Assembly (NCBI GenBank): GCA_034670065.1 | Contig: JAXMOG010000002.1 | Location: forward strand, 124,001 to 188,000 | Origin: Mesobacterium_A sp034670065 | Lineage (GTDB): Bacteria; Pseudomonadota; Alphaproteobacteria; Rhodobacterales; Rhodobacteraceae | DNA: 64,000 bases | Reading direction: 5' to 3' | Shown here: in pieces, positions 50,742-60,056 of the stretch | Layout of the letters: each line of letters starts with the position of its first letter | How positions within the stretch are numbered: position 1 is the stretch's first letter | Program-made: the position numbers and the translations under genes | Notes under the pieces: model-generated | Seen by the model: the letters and a program-made list of their open reading frames with translations, nothing else | What the model was told of the DNA's origin: nothing | Databases searched by the model: none

Positions 50742-51611
50742 TTAGTCAACAGGGTCGTCCCGATTCACCAGTCGGCTGCGTTTCAACCGATAGCTTGATG
50801 GGCTGGACCCGATAAAGCGTTTGAACATGCGGCTAAAGAAATACGGATCGCTGTAGCCCAGTTCGGCTGCAACCTCTTTGACAGACTTTCCCCTGCCCAG
50901 ACGGTGAACCGCGAATTCCATGCGCTTCAGCTCTCGGTATTTTTGGGGTGTCATGCCCATTCTGTCGCGAAAGGCGCGTCGGAAATAGTCTTCGTTATAA
51001 GGCACATTCGCCATGGCCTCCTCGACACCAAAGCCAAGCGGATCTGCCGACAGGCGCGACGCAACGAACATGATCTGCAGCGATAAGTTGTCCGGAGATT
51101 CCGGCGCGTCGGTTGGATCCCCCCACCCCAGAAATGCCTGTTGCAGGTAGGCCAGCAGCAGAACCATGAATTGATGGTGCTGCGGAAGTGTCGTGTTGGT
51201 TGCGTGGCTGGAGGCCAGATAGTGCTGAACCAAGGGGCACAGGGCGTCCCAGTCGGGCAACTGTATCTTGCGTTGCAGTTTCATCTGACGAATGACATCG
51301 CCGCGACCGAACAGTTCTAGCGAAAAGTGTTGGGCGACCCCTGTATACAGCTCTGAGCCGCCGCCGTGTTTGCCGCGAAACCGTTGATAGGCGGGGATCA
51401 GAAACGCGTCTCCGGGTGAAACTTCCAGCTGTTCATCGCCAATGTTGTAGATCGCCTTGCCGGTAAGACAAATGATCAGGTCATGTACCGGGTTCAGCTT
51501 GTCGACTTTCCAACTGGGCGCGTGCTTCATTTTGATCGTTGTGCGGGCCAGCCGCAGCGACAACGAGCTCATGGGCATCATATTCAGGGGAAAATGTTCG
51601 ATTTTCTCCAT
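50742..51611 (-). CDS. AraC-family transcriptional regulator
   Basis: A 289-residue regulator with an N-terminal cupin-type sensing domain (PVHDLIICLTGKAIY, then SPGDAFLIPAYQRF). A C-terminal double helix-turn-helix follows (YFRRAFRDRMGMTPQKYRELKRM and VKEVAAELGYSDPYFFSRMFKRFIG). It is divergent from the GH4/transport operon, with 175 bases between the start codons, and probably activates that operon in response to a pectin-derived sugar. The ligand is unknown. Confidence 0.92.
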   Translation of the reverse strand: MEKIEHFPLNMMPMSSLSLRLARTTIKMKHAPSWKVDKLNPVHDLIICLTGKAIYNIGDEQLEVSPGDAFLIPAYQRFRGKHGGGSELYTGVAQHFSLELFGRGDVIRQMKLQRKIQLPDWDALCPLVQHYLASSHATNTTLPQHHQFMVLLLAYLQQAFLGWGDPTDAPESPDNLSLQIMFVASRLSADPLGFGVEEAMANVPYNEDYFRRAFRDRMGMTPQKYRELKRMEFAVHRLGRGKSVKEVAAELGYSDPYFFSRMFKRFIGSSPSSYRLKRSRLVNRDDPVD

Positions 51612-51642
51612 CTTTTTATTCCATTGTGTTCATTTTGAAGGC

Positions 51643-51655
51643 TTGTCGGACAAGT
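51643..51655. promoter_or_regulatory. Candidate GntR operator between the AraC and GH4 genes
   Basis: Palindrome CTTGTCGGACAAG with perfect TTGTC / GACAA arms, the typical form of FadR/FCD-type GntR operators. It lies in the divergent promoter region of the pectin locus and resembles sites near kdgD and gntR. Confidence 0.5.
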
Positions 51656-51786
51656 TACGTTGATTGCACGGAATCAATTCCGGGCTCGTTTTGAGGATAT
51701 ACGAGCAATTTTTGGGAGGAAATGCTGTTTTTGGGCGCAAAGCATGGTTTTCCATGCTCCTGGCGCTTTTTGACAGCCGAAATAAC

Positions 51787-53184
51787 ATGAACATTTCAGA
51801 ACACCCATACCCTGTAAAAATCGCCTATGTTGGCGGTGGCTCTTTGAATTGGGCACCGCAACTAATGGCTGATCTGGCACAGGATGTTCGCCTGTCTGCC
51901 GAAGTCAGGTTGTATGACATCGACACCGGCGCGGCCCATCGCAATGTGCAGATGGGGAACCGCTTTGCCGAAATCTCTCGTGGGCCCAAGGCGCGGTATG
52001 TTTTGTCCGAAACCCTTGCCGACGCCTTGCGTGGTGCGGATGTGGTTGTGGTCTCTATTCTGCCGGGTCGTTTCAGTGACATGGCGCAAGATATTGGGAT
52101 TCCAGCACGTTATGGCATTGCTCAGGCCGTCGGTGATACCGTCGGACCGGGCGGGTTTGTGCGGGCGCTGCGCTCTGTTCCGATGCTGGCTGATATTGGC
52201 CGGATGATCGGGGAACATGCGCCAGATGCCTATGTGTGCAATCTGACCAACCCGATGAGCGTTTTGACAGGTGCCCTGTACCGCGCCTTTCCCGAAATCA
52301 AATGTTGGGGCGAATGCCACGAGGTCACCAAGCTACGCAAGCAGGTGGCCTGGATCGCAAACCGCGAGACCGGCGGCGCGCCATGGACGCATCGGGATGT
52401 CGAGGTCAACGTTCTGGGCATCAATCATTTTACCTTCGTTGACCGTATCGCGTTGAACGGGCAGGACATGATGCCAGCCTACCGCGCCTTTGCCGAAGCC
52501 TATGGGCAAGACGGCTGGATCGCGGCAGAACCCGACCCGGATGACGAATTCGCCCGCTATTTCGAAGACCGCAGCCTTGTGAAATTCGACCTGTTTCGCC
52601 GGTTCGGCATTGCTGCGGCGGCTGGAGATCGGCACTTGGCAGAATTCATGCCAGCAGAGGATTACCTGGACCAAGCGCAACGCTGGAAGTTCGCGCTGAC
52701 CCCGGTGGAGTATCGTGTTCGCAATTCTGCCGCGCGCCGGGAAAAAGCAGAAAGCCTTGCCACGGGTCGCATAACCCCGCAGGCGAAACGTTCTGACGAG
52801 GCGTTGGTAGATCAAATCGTTGCGTTGATGGGGGGCAAAGATCACGTATCCAACGTGAATTTGCCCAACACGGGGCAGATCGAAAACTTGCCAAAAGGCG
52901 CGATTGTCGAATCCAATGCCCGGTTTTCAAGTTTGGGGATCACCCCACTGATGGCGGGCGCACTTCCGGCGTCAATTCAACCGGTTATCGCTGATCACGC
53001 CTCTCGTCAGACGCATCTTTTGGATGCAATGATGACGGGCGACCACGGGGCGCTGTTCCCACTTTTCAGAACTGATCCGCTTGTCGCGCCACTTAGCACG
53101 GAGGCTGCGCGCAGCATGTTTGATGAAATGATCTATGCAACGGCAAACTACTTGCCGGATAGTTTACTGGCGGAGGTTGCATAA
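51787..53184 (+). CDS. GH4 family glycosidase (probable alpha-galacturonidase)
   Basis: A 465-residue NAD- and Mn-dependent glycosidase of family GH4. The NAD-binding start is VKIAYVGGGSLNWAPQL. Metal and catalytic segments are CNLTNPMSVLTGAL, KCWGECHEV (Cys ligand) and VNVLGINHF. Members act on alpha-galactosides, maltose-phosphates or uronides by a redox mechanism. In this pectin locus, oligogalacturonides (as for Bacillus LplD) are the likely substrate, but sequence alone cannot settle it. It has no signal peptide. ATG 51787 lacks a strong ribosome site; the frame is open upstream to 51664. The stop overlaps the next start by one base. Confidence 0.87.
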   Translation: MNISEHPYPVKIAYVGGGSLNWAPQLMADLAQDVRLSAEVRLYDIDTGAAHRNVQMGNRFAEISRGPKARYVLSETLADALRGADVVVVSILPGRFSDMAQDIGIPARYGIAQAVGDTVGPGGFVRALRSVPMLADIGRMIGEHAPDAYVCNLTNPMSVLTGALYRAFPEIKCWGECHEVTKLRKQVAWIANRETGGAPWTHRDVEVNVLGINHFTFVDRIALNGQDMMPAYRAFAEAYGQDGWIAAEPDPDDEFARYFEDRSLVKFDLFRRFGIAAAAGDRHLAEFMPAEDYLDQAQRWKFALTPVEYRVRNSAARREKAESLATGRITPQAKRSDEALVDQIVALMGGKDHVSNVNLPNTGQIENLPKGAIVESNARFSSLGITPLMAGALPASIQPVIADHASRQTHLLDAMMTGDHGALFPLFRTDPLVAPLSTEAARSMFDEMIYATANYLPDSLLAEVA

Positions 53185-54068
53185 TGGGCGGTGATAGCCG
53201 GTTCGTCGGGTTTTGGTACGTGGCGCCGTATGTTGTGGGATTGGTGCTGTTTACAGCTTTCCCCTTCATTGCGTCGTTTTACCTAAGCTTCACAGATTAC
53301 GATCTTCTTAGCGCACCCAAATGGGTGGGGTTAGAAAACTACCAAAAGCTTTTCACGCGGGACCGAACCTTTGACAAATCGCTGAAGGTGACACTGATCT
53401 ATGTGTTCTCGACAGTTCCGTTGAAGCTGACCTTTGCGTTGTTTATCGCCGTTGTCCTGAACTACCGGCTGCGGGGTATCAACCTGTTCCGAACGGCATA
53501 TTACGTGCCTTCGATCCTGGGCGGCTCCATCGCCATTGCGGTTCTGTGGCGCTACATCTTTGCAGGCAACGGTCTGATCAACATGCTGATCACCTCGCTT
53601 GGTGGCGAACCGATCAACTGGTTCGGTGATCCTGAAAACGCGCTGTTCACAATCACACTTCTGCGGTGTTGGCAGTTTGGTTCGGCCATGGTCATTTTCC
53701 TTGCTGCTCTGCAATCGGTGGATAAATCGCTGTACGAAGCTGCGGGCATAGACGGTGCGAAACCTTGGCAAATCTTCCGCCATATCACCTTGCCACTGAT
53801 CACACCGGTTATCTTTTTCAACCTGATCATGCAGACGGTTCAAGCGTTCCAAGAATTCAATGGCCCCTACATCATCACCGAAGGCGGACCGCTGAAATCG
53901 ACCTACTTGCTACCGCTTTATATCTACGACGAAGCCTTCAAGAGTTTTGACATGGGTTATGCCTCGGCCATCGCGTGGGTTTTGTTCTCAATCATCATGG
54001 TGCTGACTCTGATCGCCTTCTGGTCTTCCAAGAAGTGGGTCTACTATGCCGGCGACAAAAGGAGCTGA
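53184..54068 (+). CDS. Sugar ABC transporter permease 1 (MalF/UgpA type)
   Basis: A 294-residue inner-membrane permease with six helices. The EAA coupling motif is SLYEAAGIDGAKPWQIFRHITLPLITP. It pairs with the next permease in a CUT1 family importer. CUT1 systems take up oligosaccharides, compatible with the oligogalacturonide enzymes encoded downstream. The start overlaps the GH4 stop, so glycosidase and importer are translationally coupled. Confidence 0.92.
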   Translation: MGGDSRFVGFWYVAPYVVGLVLFTAFPFIASFYLSFTDYDLLSAPKWVGLENYQKLFTRDRTFDKSLKVTLIYVFSTVPLKLTFALFIAVVLNYRLRGINLFRTAYYVPSILGGSIAIAVLWRYIFAGNGLINMLITSLGGEPINWFGDPENALFTITLLRCWQFGSAMVIFLAALQSVDKSLYEAAGIDGAKPWQIFRHITLPLITPVIFFNLIMQTVQAFQEFNGPYIITEGGPLKSTYLLPLYIYDEAFKSFDMGYASAIAWVLFSIIMVLTLIAFWSSKKWVYYAGDKRS

Positions 54069-54072
54069 GCAG

Positions 54073-54987
54073 ATGGTTACGATCACCAATATCACGACGC
54101 CAAATGCGTCCAAGGGCACCCCGCCCACAATGCTAGAGCTGAAGTTGCGCCGTCAGGCCCGGATCAGCGCAACCATCCGCTACACCCTTCTGACGGTGGT
54201 TGGTTTCATCATGATCTATCCGCTGATCTGGCTGGTGGGTGCCTCGTTCAAAACCAATTCCGAGATCTTCTCGAGCCCTTGGTTCTGGCCGGAAAGCCCA
54301 ACCGTTCAGGGCTACATCGATGGCTGGAAAACATCGACGCCATACACATTTGGGCATTTCTTCATCAACTCGATGCAGATTGTCATCCCCAAGGTGATTG
54401 GCACCGCCATTTCCTGCACGCTGGTGGCTTATGGGTTCGCCCGGTTCGAATTTCCTGGCAAGAAAATCTTGTTCGGCATTCTGATCGCCACGCTGCTGCT
54501 GCCTGATGTGGTTACACGTATCCCGCAGTACCTTTTGTTCCGGGAACTGGGTTGGCTGGACACCTATCTGCCTTTGTTTGCACCTTCGTGGCTGGCTGGC
54601 GATGCGTTCTTTGTCTTCATGGTCATTCAGTTCCTGCGGGCCATCCCGCGTGAGATGGAAGAGGCCGCCCGCGTCGATGGTGCCAACACTCTGCAGACAT
54701 TGATTTTCATTGTCGTCCCAATGCTGATGCCAGCGCTGATTTCGGTCTGTCTGTTTCAGTTCATGTGGTCGATGAACGATTTCCTTGGACCGCTGATCTA
54801 CATTTCAACGGTCGAAAACTACCCGATCAGCCTTGCGCTCAAACTTTCGATTGATGCGACAGAGGCGTTCAATTGGAACCAGATCTTGGCGATGACAGTG
54901 CTGGCACTGACACCTTCGCTGGTCGTGTTCTTCCTTGCACAAAAGTCCTTCATCGAAGGCATATCAACCGGGGGCGTGAAAGGCTGA
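54073..54987 (+). CDS. Sugar ABC transporter permease 2 (MalG/UgpE type)
   Basis: A 304-residue permease with six helices; the EAA motif is EMEEAARVDGANTLQTLIFIVVP. The N-terminal ~40 residues are cytoplasmic and polar. ATG 54073 is preceded by AAAGGAG; an earlier in-frame start at 54046 lies within the previous gene. The stop TGA overlaps the next gene's ATG by one base. Confidence 0.92.
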   Translation: MVTITNITTPNASKGTPPTMLELKLRRQARISATIRYTLLTVVGFIMIYPLIWLVGASFKTNSEIFSSPWFWPESPTVQGYIDGWKTSTPYTFGHFFINSMQIVIPKVIGTAISCTLVAYGFARFEFPGKKILFGILIATLLLPDVVTRIPQYLLFRELGWLDTYLPLFAPSWLAGDAFFVFMVIQFLRAIPREMEEAARVDGANTLQTLIFIVVPMLMPALISVCLFQFMWSMNDFLGPLIYISTVENYPISLALKLSIDATEAFNWNQILAMTVLALTPSLVVFFLAQKSFIEGISTGGVKG

Positions 54988-56111
54988 TGGCTGAGCTTCA
55001 ATTAAATTCGGTCGAAAAGACCTATGGCAATGGCTTCAAGGCTGTTCATCAAATTGACCTGAAGGTCGAAGAAGGAGAGTTCATGGTGCTGGTGGGGCCA
55101 TCCGGCTGCGCCAAGTCCACGACGCTTCGGATGATCGCCGGGCTGGAAACCATCACGGGCGGTGAGGTTCGGATCGGTGATCAGGTGGTCAACGATCTGG
55201 TTCCTGGCAAACGTGGCATCGCCATGGTGTTCCAGAACTACGCGCTTTATCCGCATATGAAAGTGCACCGGAACCTGTCTTTTGGGCTGAAGCTGAAGGG
55301 CGAGTCCAAAGAGAAGATTGCCAGTGCCACCGGCGAAGTGTCCGGCATTCTGGAAATCGAAGAATTGCTGGATCGGCTGCCCAAACAGCTGTCGGGTGGG
55401 CAAGCCCAACGTGTTGCACTGGGCCGCGCGCTGATCAAACAGCCCGAAGTGTTCCTGTTTGACGAACCCTTGTCCAACCTTGACGCAAAACTCCGCGCCT
55501 CGATGCGGGTTCGTATCACTGACCTGCACAAGCGTCTGCGGTCCGAAGGGCGACCAGCCACAGTGGTTTATGTGACCCACGATCAGGTCGAAGCCATGAC
55601 AATGGGTGACCGGATTTGCGTTATGAAAGACGGTCACATCATGCAGGTCGCCGACCCGGTAACGCTGTATGAACGGCCCGCGAATGCCTTTGTTGGTGGG
55701 TTCATCGGCATGCCGGAAATGAACCTGATCCCTGCTGTTCTTAGCCATAGCGGCAAAGCGCAGCTGACATTGGAAGGTCAGACCATCGACGTGGAAGACG
55801 AGCTTTCCAGCCGGCTTCAAGCGGTTGATGGGCCCATTACAATGGGCATCCGGCCTCAGCACCTTCTTCCGGTTGAACCTGACACCGAAGGTGCGTTCAC
55901 CGGCGAAGTAACCAACCTAGAATTCATGGGACACGAAGTGAACCTGCACGCCCGCGTTGGTGAAGCAGTATTCGTTTCGGTGATCCCCTCTGACAAGTTC
56001 GACCAGTCGTTGACGCGTGGAAGTCGCGTCGGACTGAAACCCATCGGCGCGCGTATGCATTTGTTCGATCGGGAAAGCGGCGAAAATGTTTCGCTGGCAG
56101 ATCTTCAATAA
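54987..56111 (+). CDS. Sugar ABC transporter ATP-binding protein (UgpC/MsmK type), variant Walker A
   Basis: A 374-residue ATPase with an N-terminal ABC domain and a C-terminal TOBE/MalK regulatory domain (from about 240). Walker A reads GPSGCAKST, with Ala where Gly normally precedes the Lys. Q-loop MVFQNYALYPH, signature LSGGQAQRVALGRAL, Walker B VFLFDEPLSNLD and the H-loop YVTHDQVEAMTM are normal. Activity is probably kept, as similar variants are known to me in related sugar importers. It energises the importer made of the two permeases and the binding protein. Confidence 0.92.
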   Translation: MAELQLNSVEKTYGNGFKAVHQIDLKVEEGEFMVLVGPSGCAKSTTLRMIAGLETITGGEVRIGDQVVNDLVPGKRGIAMVFQNYALYPHMKVHRNLSFGLKLKGESKEKIASATGEVSGILEIEELLDRLPKQLSGGQAQRVALGRALIKQPEVFLFDEPLSNLDAKLRASMRVRITDLHKRLRSEGRPATVVYVTHDQVEAMTMGDRICVMKDGHIMQVADPVTLYERPANAFVGGFIGMPEMNLIPAVLSHSGKAQLTLEGQTIDVEDELSSRLQAVDGPITMGIRPQHLLPVEPDTEGAFTGEVTNLEFMGHEVNLHARVGEAVFVSVIPSDKFDQSLTRGSRVGLKPIGARMHLFDRESGENVSLADLQ

Positions 56112-56136
56112 TGACCATCAAGGGAGGAAACAAACG

Positions 56137-57399
56137 ATGATCAGAACTTTTATTGGGGTGGCACTTGCCACAACGACTTTGTCGTCCGCTGTCCAAGCGG
56201 CAGACCTGAGGATGAGCTGGTGGGGCGGCGACAGTCGTCACAAGGCAACTCAGGCAGCACTAGAAGCCTGTGGCGCCAAGCACGGCCACACAATCAAAGC
56301 AGAATTCACCGGTTGGTCCGGCCACTTTGAAAAGCTGACAACCCAAATCGCCGGTGGCACCGAAGCAGACATCATGCAGGTTAACTGGCCATGGCTGCCG
56401 GTATATTCTGCAGACGGAACCGGCTTTGCCGATCTCAAGCAATTCTCCGACACCATCGATCTGTCGAACTGGAGCGCGGAAGCAATTGAAGCCGGATCGC
56501 AAGCTGGCAAGCTGAATGGTCTGCCCGTTTCGACAACCGGTCGTCTTTTCGTGTTCAACAAGACAACATGGGAAAAGGCCGGTCTGGACCTGCCCAAAAC
56601 CTGGGATGACCTGATGGCTGCTGGCCCGGTCTTTGCTGAAAAACTGGGTGAAGATTTCTACCCGTTCGAAGCAACAGGCTTGGACGCAGCGCTGATCATG
56701 ACGCTGTATGGCACTCAGAAAACCGGGAAAACCCTGATTGATCCCGAAACCAACACCGTGTTGTGGACCAAGGACGAACTGACGGACGCCATCACTTTCT
56801 ACCAATCGCTGGTCGACAATCACGTCATCCAGTCATGGAAAGAAAAAGCGGCGGCCGGTGTCAAAGCTTTGCATGAAAACCCAGCTTGGGCAAACGGTCA
56901 AATCGCCGGAACCTATCAGTGGGATTCGACCTATTTCAAAATCTCTGATCCACTGACCGAAGGACAAGAACTGGTCTATGCAGGCTTGCTGAGCCAAGAC
57001 GGTCAGAAAACACCGGGCATCTACCGCAAGGCATCGATGGTGTTCTCGGTTTCGGCCAATTCTGACAATCCGGAAGCTGCAGCGCAGATCGTTAACTGCA
57101 TGCTGAATGAGCCAGAAGGCGTCACAGCGCTGGGCTCCACACGTGGTGTTCCGTCGTCCGTTACTGCCAAGGCGCAGCTTTTGGATGCAGGTGCGATCAA
57201 GCCGATCCAGACCGAAGCCCAAGGTCAAGTTCTGAACGCAGAAGGTCCGGCGATCCATCCATTTATGGAGCATCCGCAGGTCCGCTCGGCCATGGCCGAC
57301 AATCTGGAACTGTTCGCCTATGGCGAAATTGACGCCGCAACCGCCGCAGACGAAATGCTCTACGGTATCAACGAAGCCCTCGAAGACGTCGGCTCGTAA
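56137..57399 (+). CDS. Extracellular sugar-binding protein of the ABC importer
   Basis: A 420-residue periplasmic binding protein with a signal peptide (1-22, VQA-AD). It has the CUT1 binding fold: LRMSWWGGDSRHKATQAALEA, then ADIMQVNWPWLPVY and GLPVSTTGRLFVFNK. GGGAGG precedes ATG 56137. A perfect hairpin without a T-run follows the stop and may raise the level of this mRNA segment over the enzyme genes. The ligand is inferred to be an oligogalacturonide from neighbouring enzymes. Confidence 0.92.
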   Translation: MIRTFIGVALATTTLSSAVQAADLRMSWWGGDSRHKATQAALEACGAKHGHTIKAEFTGWSGHFEKLTTQIAGGTEADIMQVNWPWLPVYSADGTGFADLKQFSDTIDLSNWSAEAIEAGSQAGKLNGLPVSTTGRLFVFNKTTWEKAGLDLPKTWDDLMAAGPVFAEKLGEDFYPFEATGLDAALIMTLYGTQKTGKTLIDPETNTVLWTKDELTDAITFYQSLVDNHVIQSWKEKAAAGVKALHENPAWANGQIAGTYQWDSTYFKISDPLTEGQELVYAGLLSQDGQKTPGIYRKASMVFSVSANSDNPEAAAQIVNCMLNEPEGVTALGSTRGVPSSVTAKAQLLDAGAIKPIQTEAQGQVLNAEGPAIHPFMEHPQVRSAMADNLELFAYGEIDAATAADEMLYGINEALEDVGS

Positions 57400-57410
57400 T
57401 TCACAGACCA

Positions 57411-57434
57411 GGGTGCCGGCTTTGTCCGGCACCC
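57411..57434 (+). other. Intercistronic hairpin after the binding-protein gene
   Basis: A 9-bp perfect stem GGGTGCCGG / CCGGCACCC with loop CTTTGT and no T-run. Hairpins at this position commonly protect binding-protein mRNA from 3' decay or cause partial termination. Confidence 0.65.
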
Positions 57435-57453
57435 AAACTCAGCGAAAAAAATC

Positions 57454-58968
57454 ATGCCCAATACTTTGCGCCTACTTGCCTTGTCCTCCAGGACGGCAGC
57501 AATCTTGATTGCGCCGGAAGGAGCGAACTATACGCTGTCCCAGCCTTTGGCTTGGCGCTGTACTTCTGTTGGCACAGCAGACAGCCGATCTGGTGAAACA
57601 GAGACTGTTTCACTCTTTCTGGAGTCGCTGGAGCCCGACACAGAGTATACTTTGACCACGACGCTGGGCGATCTGACATTCCAAACGCTTCCCTGTGCTG
57701 GCTTGTGTGACATCACATCCTTTGGCGCAGACCCGGCCGCAGACGACAATGCCGCGGCCATCCAGCTGGCGATCGATTCAACTCCCGAAGGGGGCACGTT
57801 GTTTGTGCCGCCGGGGCGGTTTGTAACCCGCCCGGTGTTTTTGCGGTCCAACATGACACTCTATTTACCCGAAGGCGCCCAGTTGGCCGCGCCCGGCGAC
57901 AGAGAAGGCTGGCCCATTCTACCGGCACAAGACGAAACCGGTCGCAATATTTCGACCTGGGAAGGTCTGCCCGAGGCCAGTTTTGCAGCCGTGATCACTG
58001 CAGTGAACTGCGATAACCTAACCATCACCGGCCGCGGGGTTGTGGATGGTGGTGGTGATCGAGGGGATTGGTGGCAGTGGCCCAAGGAAACACGCGATGG
58101 CGCGCGCCGTCCCAGAACGCTGTTCTTGGCCCATTCCCGCAATGTGATCCTTAGCGGCGTCACGGTGTGCAATTCACCTTCGTGGACGGTGCATCCATTC
58201 TTTTGCAATCAACTCACCGCGGCGGCGCTGTTCATTCAAAACCCGCCTGACAGCCCAAATACAGATGGGCTGAATCCCGAAAGCTGTTGCGACATCACTT
58301 TGACCGCCATCGCCTTTTCGGTCGGGGATGATTGTATCGCCGTAAAGGCCGGTAAACGCGGGCCGGGCCAATCAGACCATCTTGCACCAACCCGGCGTCT
58401 GTCAGTGACACATTGCCAAATGGCGCGTGGCCACGGCGCCGTTGTTCTGGGGTCCGAGATGAGCGGCGAAATCACTGATGTTGAGATTGCGCACTGTGAA
58501 TTTGACGGAACAGATCGCGGCCTGCGGATCAAAACACGGCGTGGCCGTGGGGGGCGCGTATCGTCTGTTGTGATGTCTGATATTGTCATGACAGGCGTTG
58601 GAACCCCGCTTGCCGTCAACGCTTTTTATTTTTGCGATGCCGATGGTCATGACCATTGGGTTCAGAACCGCGCACCAGCTGTCGTTGATGAAACAACGCC
58701 TGTTGTCAAAGATATAACCGTCAAACGCGTTCGTGCCGAAGGGGTCATGCTGGCCGCTGCCGCGATCTTGGGATTGCCCGAAGCGCATGTGACAGGTGTG
58801 ACGATCGACGATTTCCAAGTGTCTTACAACCCCGACGCCAAAGCCGAAGTGCCGCTGATGGCCGACAATGTAAAACCCACGCGCCATGCCGGGTTGATTG
58901 CAGAGTTTGCCCAGGTGACCGGAGAGGTGACGTTAATCCCCGGAATGCAGGAGTTGGCCAAATGCTGA
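57454..58968 (+). CDS. GH28 polygalacturonase-type hydrolase, apparently cytoplasmic
   Basis: A 504-residue right-handed beta-helix enzyme with all GH28 motifs: PNTDGLNPES, GDDCIAVK (paired catalytic Asp), GHGAVVLGSEM and RIKTRRGRGG. Residues 1-85 form an N-terminal beta-rich domain as in exo-polygalacturonases of the PehX type. No signal peptide is present, unlike most secreted GH28 enzymes. It probably removes galacturonate units from imported oligomers. It overlaps the GH105 gene by seven bases. Confidence 0.92.
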   Translation: MPNTLRLLALSSRTAAILIAPEGANYTLSQPLAWRCTSVGTADSRSGETETVSLFLESLEPDTEYTLTTTLGDLTFQTLPCAGLCDITSFGADPAADDNAAAIQLAIDSTPEGGTLFVPPGRFVTRPVFLRSNMTLYLPEGAQLAAPGDREGWPILPAQDETGRNISTWEGLPEASFAAVITAVNCDNLTITGRGVVDGGGDRGDWWQWPKETRDGARRPRTLFLAHSRNVILSGVTVCNSPSWTVHPFFCNQLTAAALFIQNPPDSPNTDGLNPESCCDITLTAIAFSVGDDCIAVKAGKRGPGQSDHLAPTRRLSVTHCQMARGHGAVVLGSEMSGEITDVEIAHCEFDGTDRGLRIKTRRGRGGRVSSVVMSDIVMTGVGTPLAVNAFYFCDADGHDHWVQNRAPAVVDETTPVVKDITVKRVRAEGVMLAAAAILGLPEAHVTGVTIDDFQVSYNPDAKAEVPLMADNVKPTRHAGLIAEFAQVTGEVTLIPGMQELAKC

Positions 58969-60056
58969 CAGATTTCTTTGACGCCTATACCACCGCCTAC
59001 AAACCCTACAAAGACGGTCGCTGGTGTTATGAGGATGGCCTGATCTACCGAGGTTTAGAGCTTTTGCACAAAACAACCGGCGAAAGCCGTTGGCTTGACC
59101 ACATCAAGCAACGTGTGGATGCGCAGATCACACAAGACTCCAAATTGGTTGGGTATGATCAGTCAGATTATAACATCGATAACATCATGTCGGGCCGGGC
59201 GCTGATGTATCTGTATGAAACCACAGGTGATGCACGCTACCTTGCAACGGCAGAAACCTTGGTGGATCAGCTTAGCACCCATCCGCGCACCAACTCGGGC
59301 GTTTATTGGCACAAACTTCGTTATCCTTGGCAGGTTTGGCTGGATGGCTTGTACATGGGTCTTCCATTTCAAATCAGCTACGGCCTGAAAACCGAAAACG
59401 CGGCACTGGTTGAAGATGCCCTGCAGCAGTTGGACAAAGCGCTTGTGATGACGTTTGTTCCGGCAACAGGCCTGTATTGCCACGCCGTGGACGAGGCGCG
59501 GAAACAACGCTGGGCCAACCCGGAAACCGGACAATCCCCCGCACATTGGGCCCGGTCGCTTGGCTGGTTGGCGATGGCGCTGGTTGATGTTGCCGAATTG
59601 GTTGGGGAAAAACGGTTTGCGCCGCTGCGTGCCAGAGCCGAAGTCTTCTTGGCCAATGTGCTGCGGTTGCGCGGCGCTGATGGGCTGTGGCTTCAGGTGA
59701 TTGATCAACCGGAACTGGCTGAAAATTACAAAGAAACCTCTGCTTCAGCGATGTTTGTCTATGGCTTGCTAAAGGGCCGGGCGCTGGGATTGGTGCCAGA
59801 TCAGACAACAGATTTCTTCGGCCCGCTTGGGGACTTTGCGGTCAAACCAAAGTCAGGCGGCGGATTCGAAATGGTAGAAATTTGTGAGGTCGCCGGCCTT
59901 GGTCCCTTTGAAAACCGGTACCGTGATGGCAGTGCTGAATACTATCTCAGTGAACGCGTTGTTGCGGATGATGCCAAGGGCGTTGGCCCGATGATGATGA
60001 GTTATGCAGCGTCGTTGCAGGCCGAAAGTGTTCCGGTCTCAGCAAATGTCGGATGA
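58962..60056 (+). CDS. GH105 unsaturated rhamnogalacturonyl/galacturonyl hydrolase
   Basis: A 364-residue (alpha/alpha)6-barrel protein of the YteR/YesR type: GRWCYEDGLIYRGLELL, SDYNIDNIMSGRAL, YPWQVWLDGLYMGLPF (Asp in the active site) and GQSPAHWARSLGWLAMAL. GH105 enzymes remove the 4,5-unsaturated uronic acid left by pectate or rhamnogalacturonan lyases. This implies that lyase-cut oligomers are used, although no lyase is encoded in this window's pectin locus. No signal peptide. Overlaps both neighbours. Confidence 0.92.
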   Translation: MLTDFFDAYTTAYKPYKDGRWCYEDGLIYRGLELLHKTTGESRWLDHIKQRVDAQITQDSKLVGYDQSDYNIDNIMSGRALMYLYETTGDARYLATAETLVDQLSTHPRTNSGVYWHKLRYPWQVWLDGLYMGLPFQISYGLKTENAALVEDALQQLDKALVMTFVPATGLYCHAVDEARKQRWANPETGQSPAHWARSLGWLAMALVDVAELVGEKRFAPLRARAEVFLANVLRLRGADGLWLQVIDQPELAENYKETSASAMFVYGLLKGRALGLVPDQTTDFFGPLGDFAVKPKSGGGFEMVEICEVAGLGPFENRYRDGSAEYYLSERVVADDAKGVGPMMMSYAASLQAESVPVSANVG

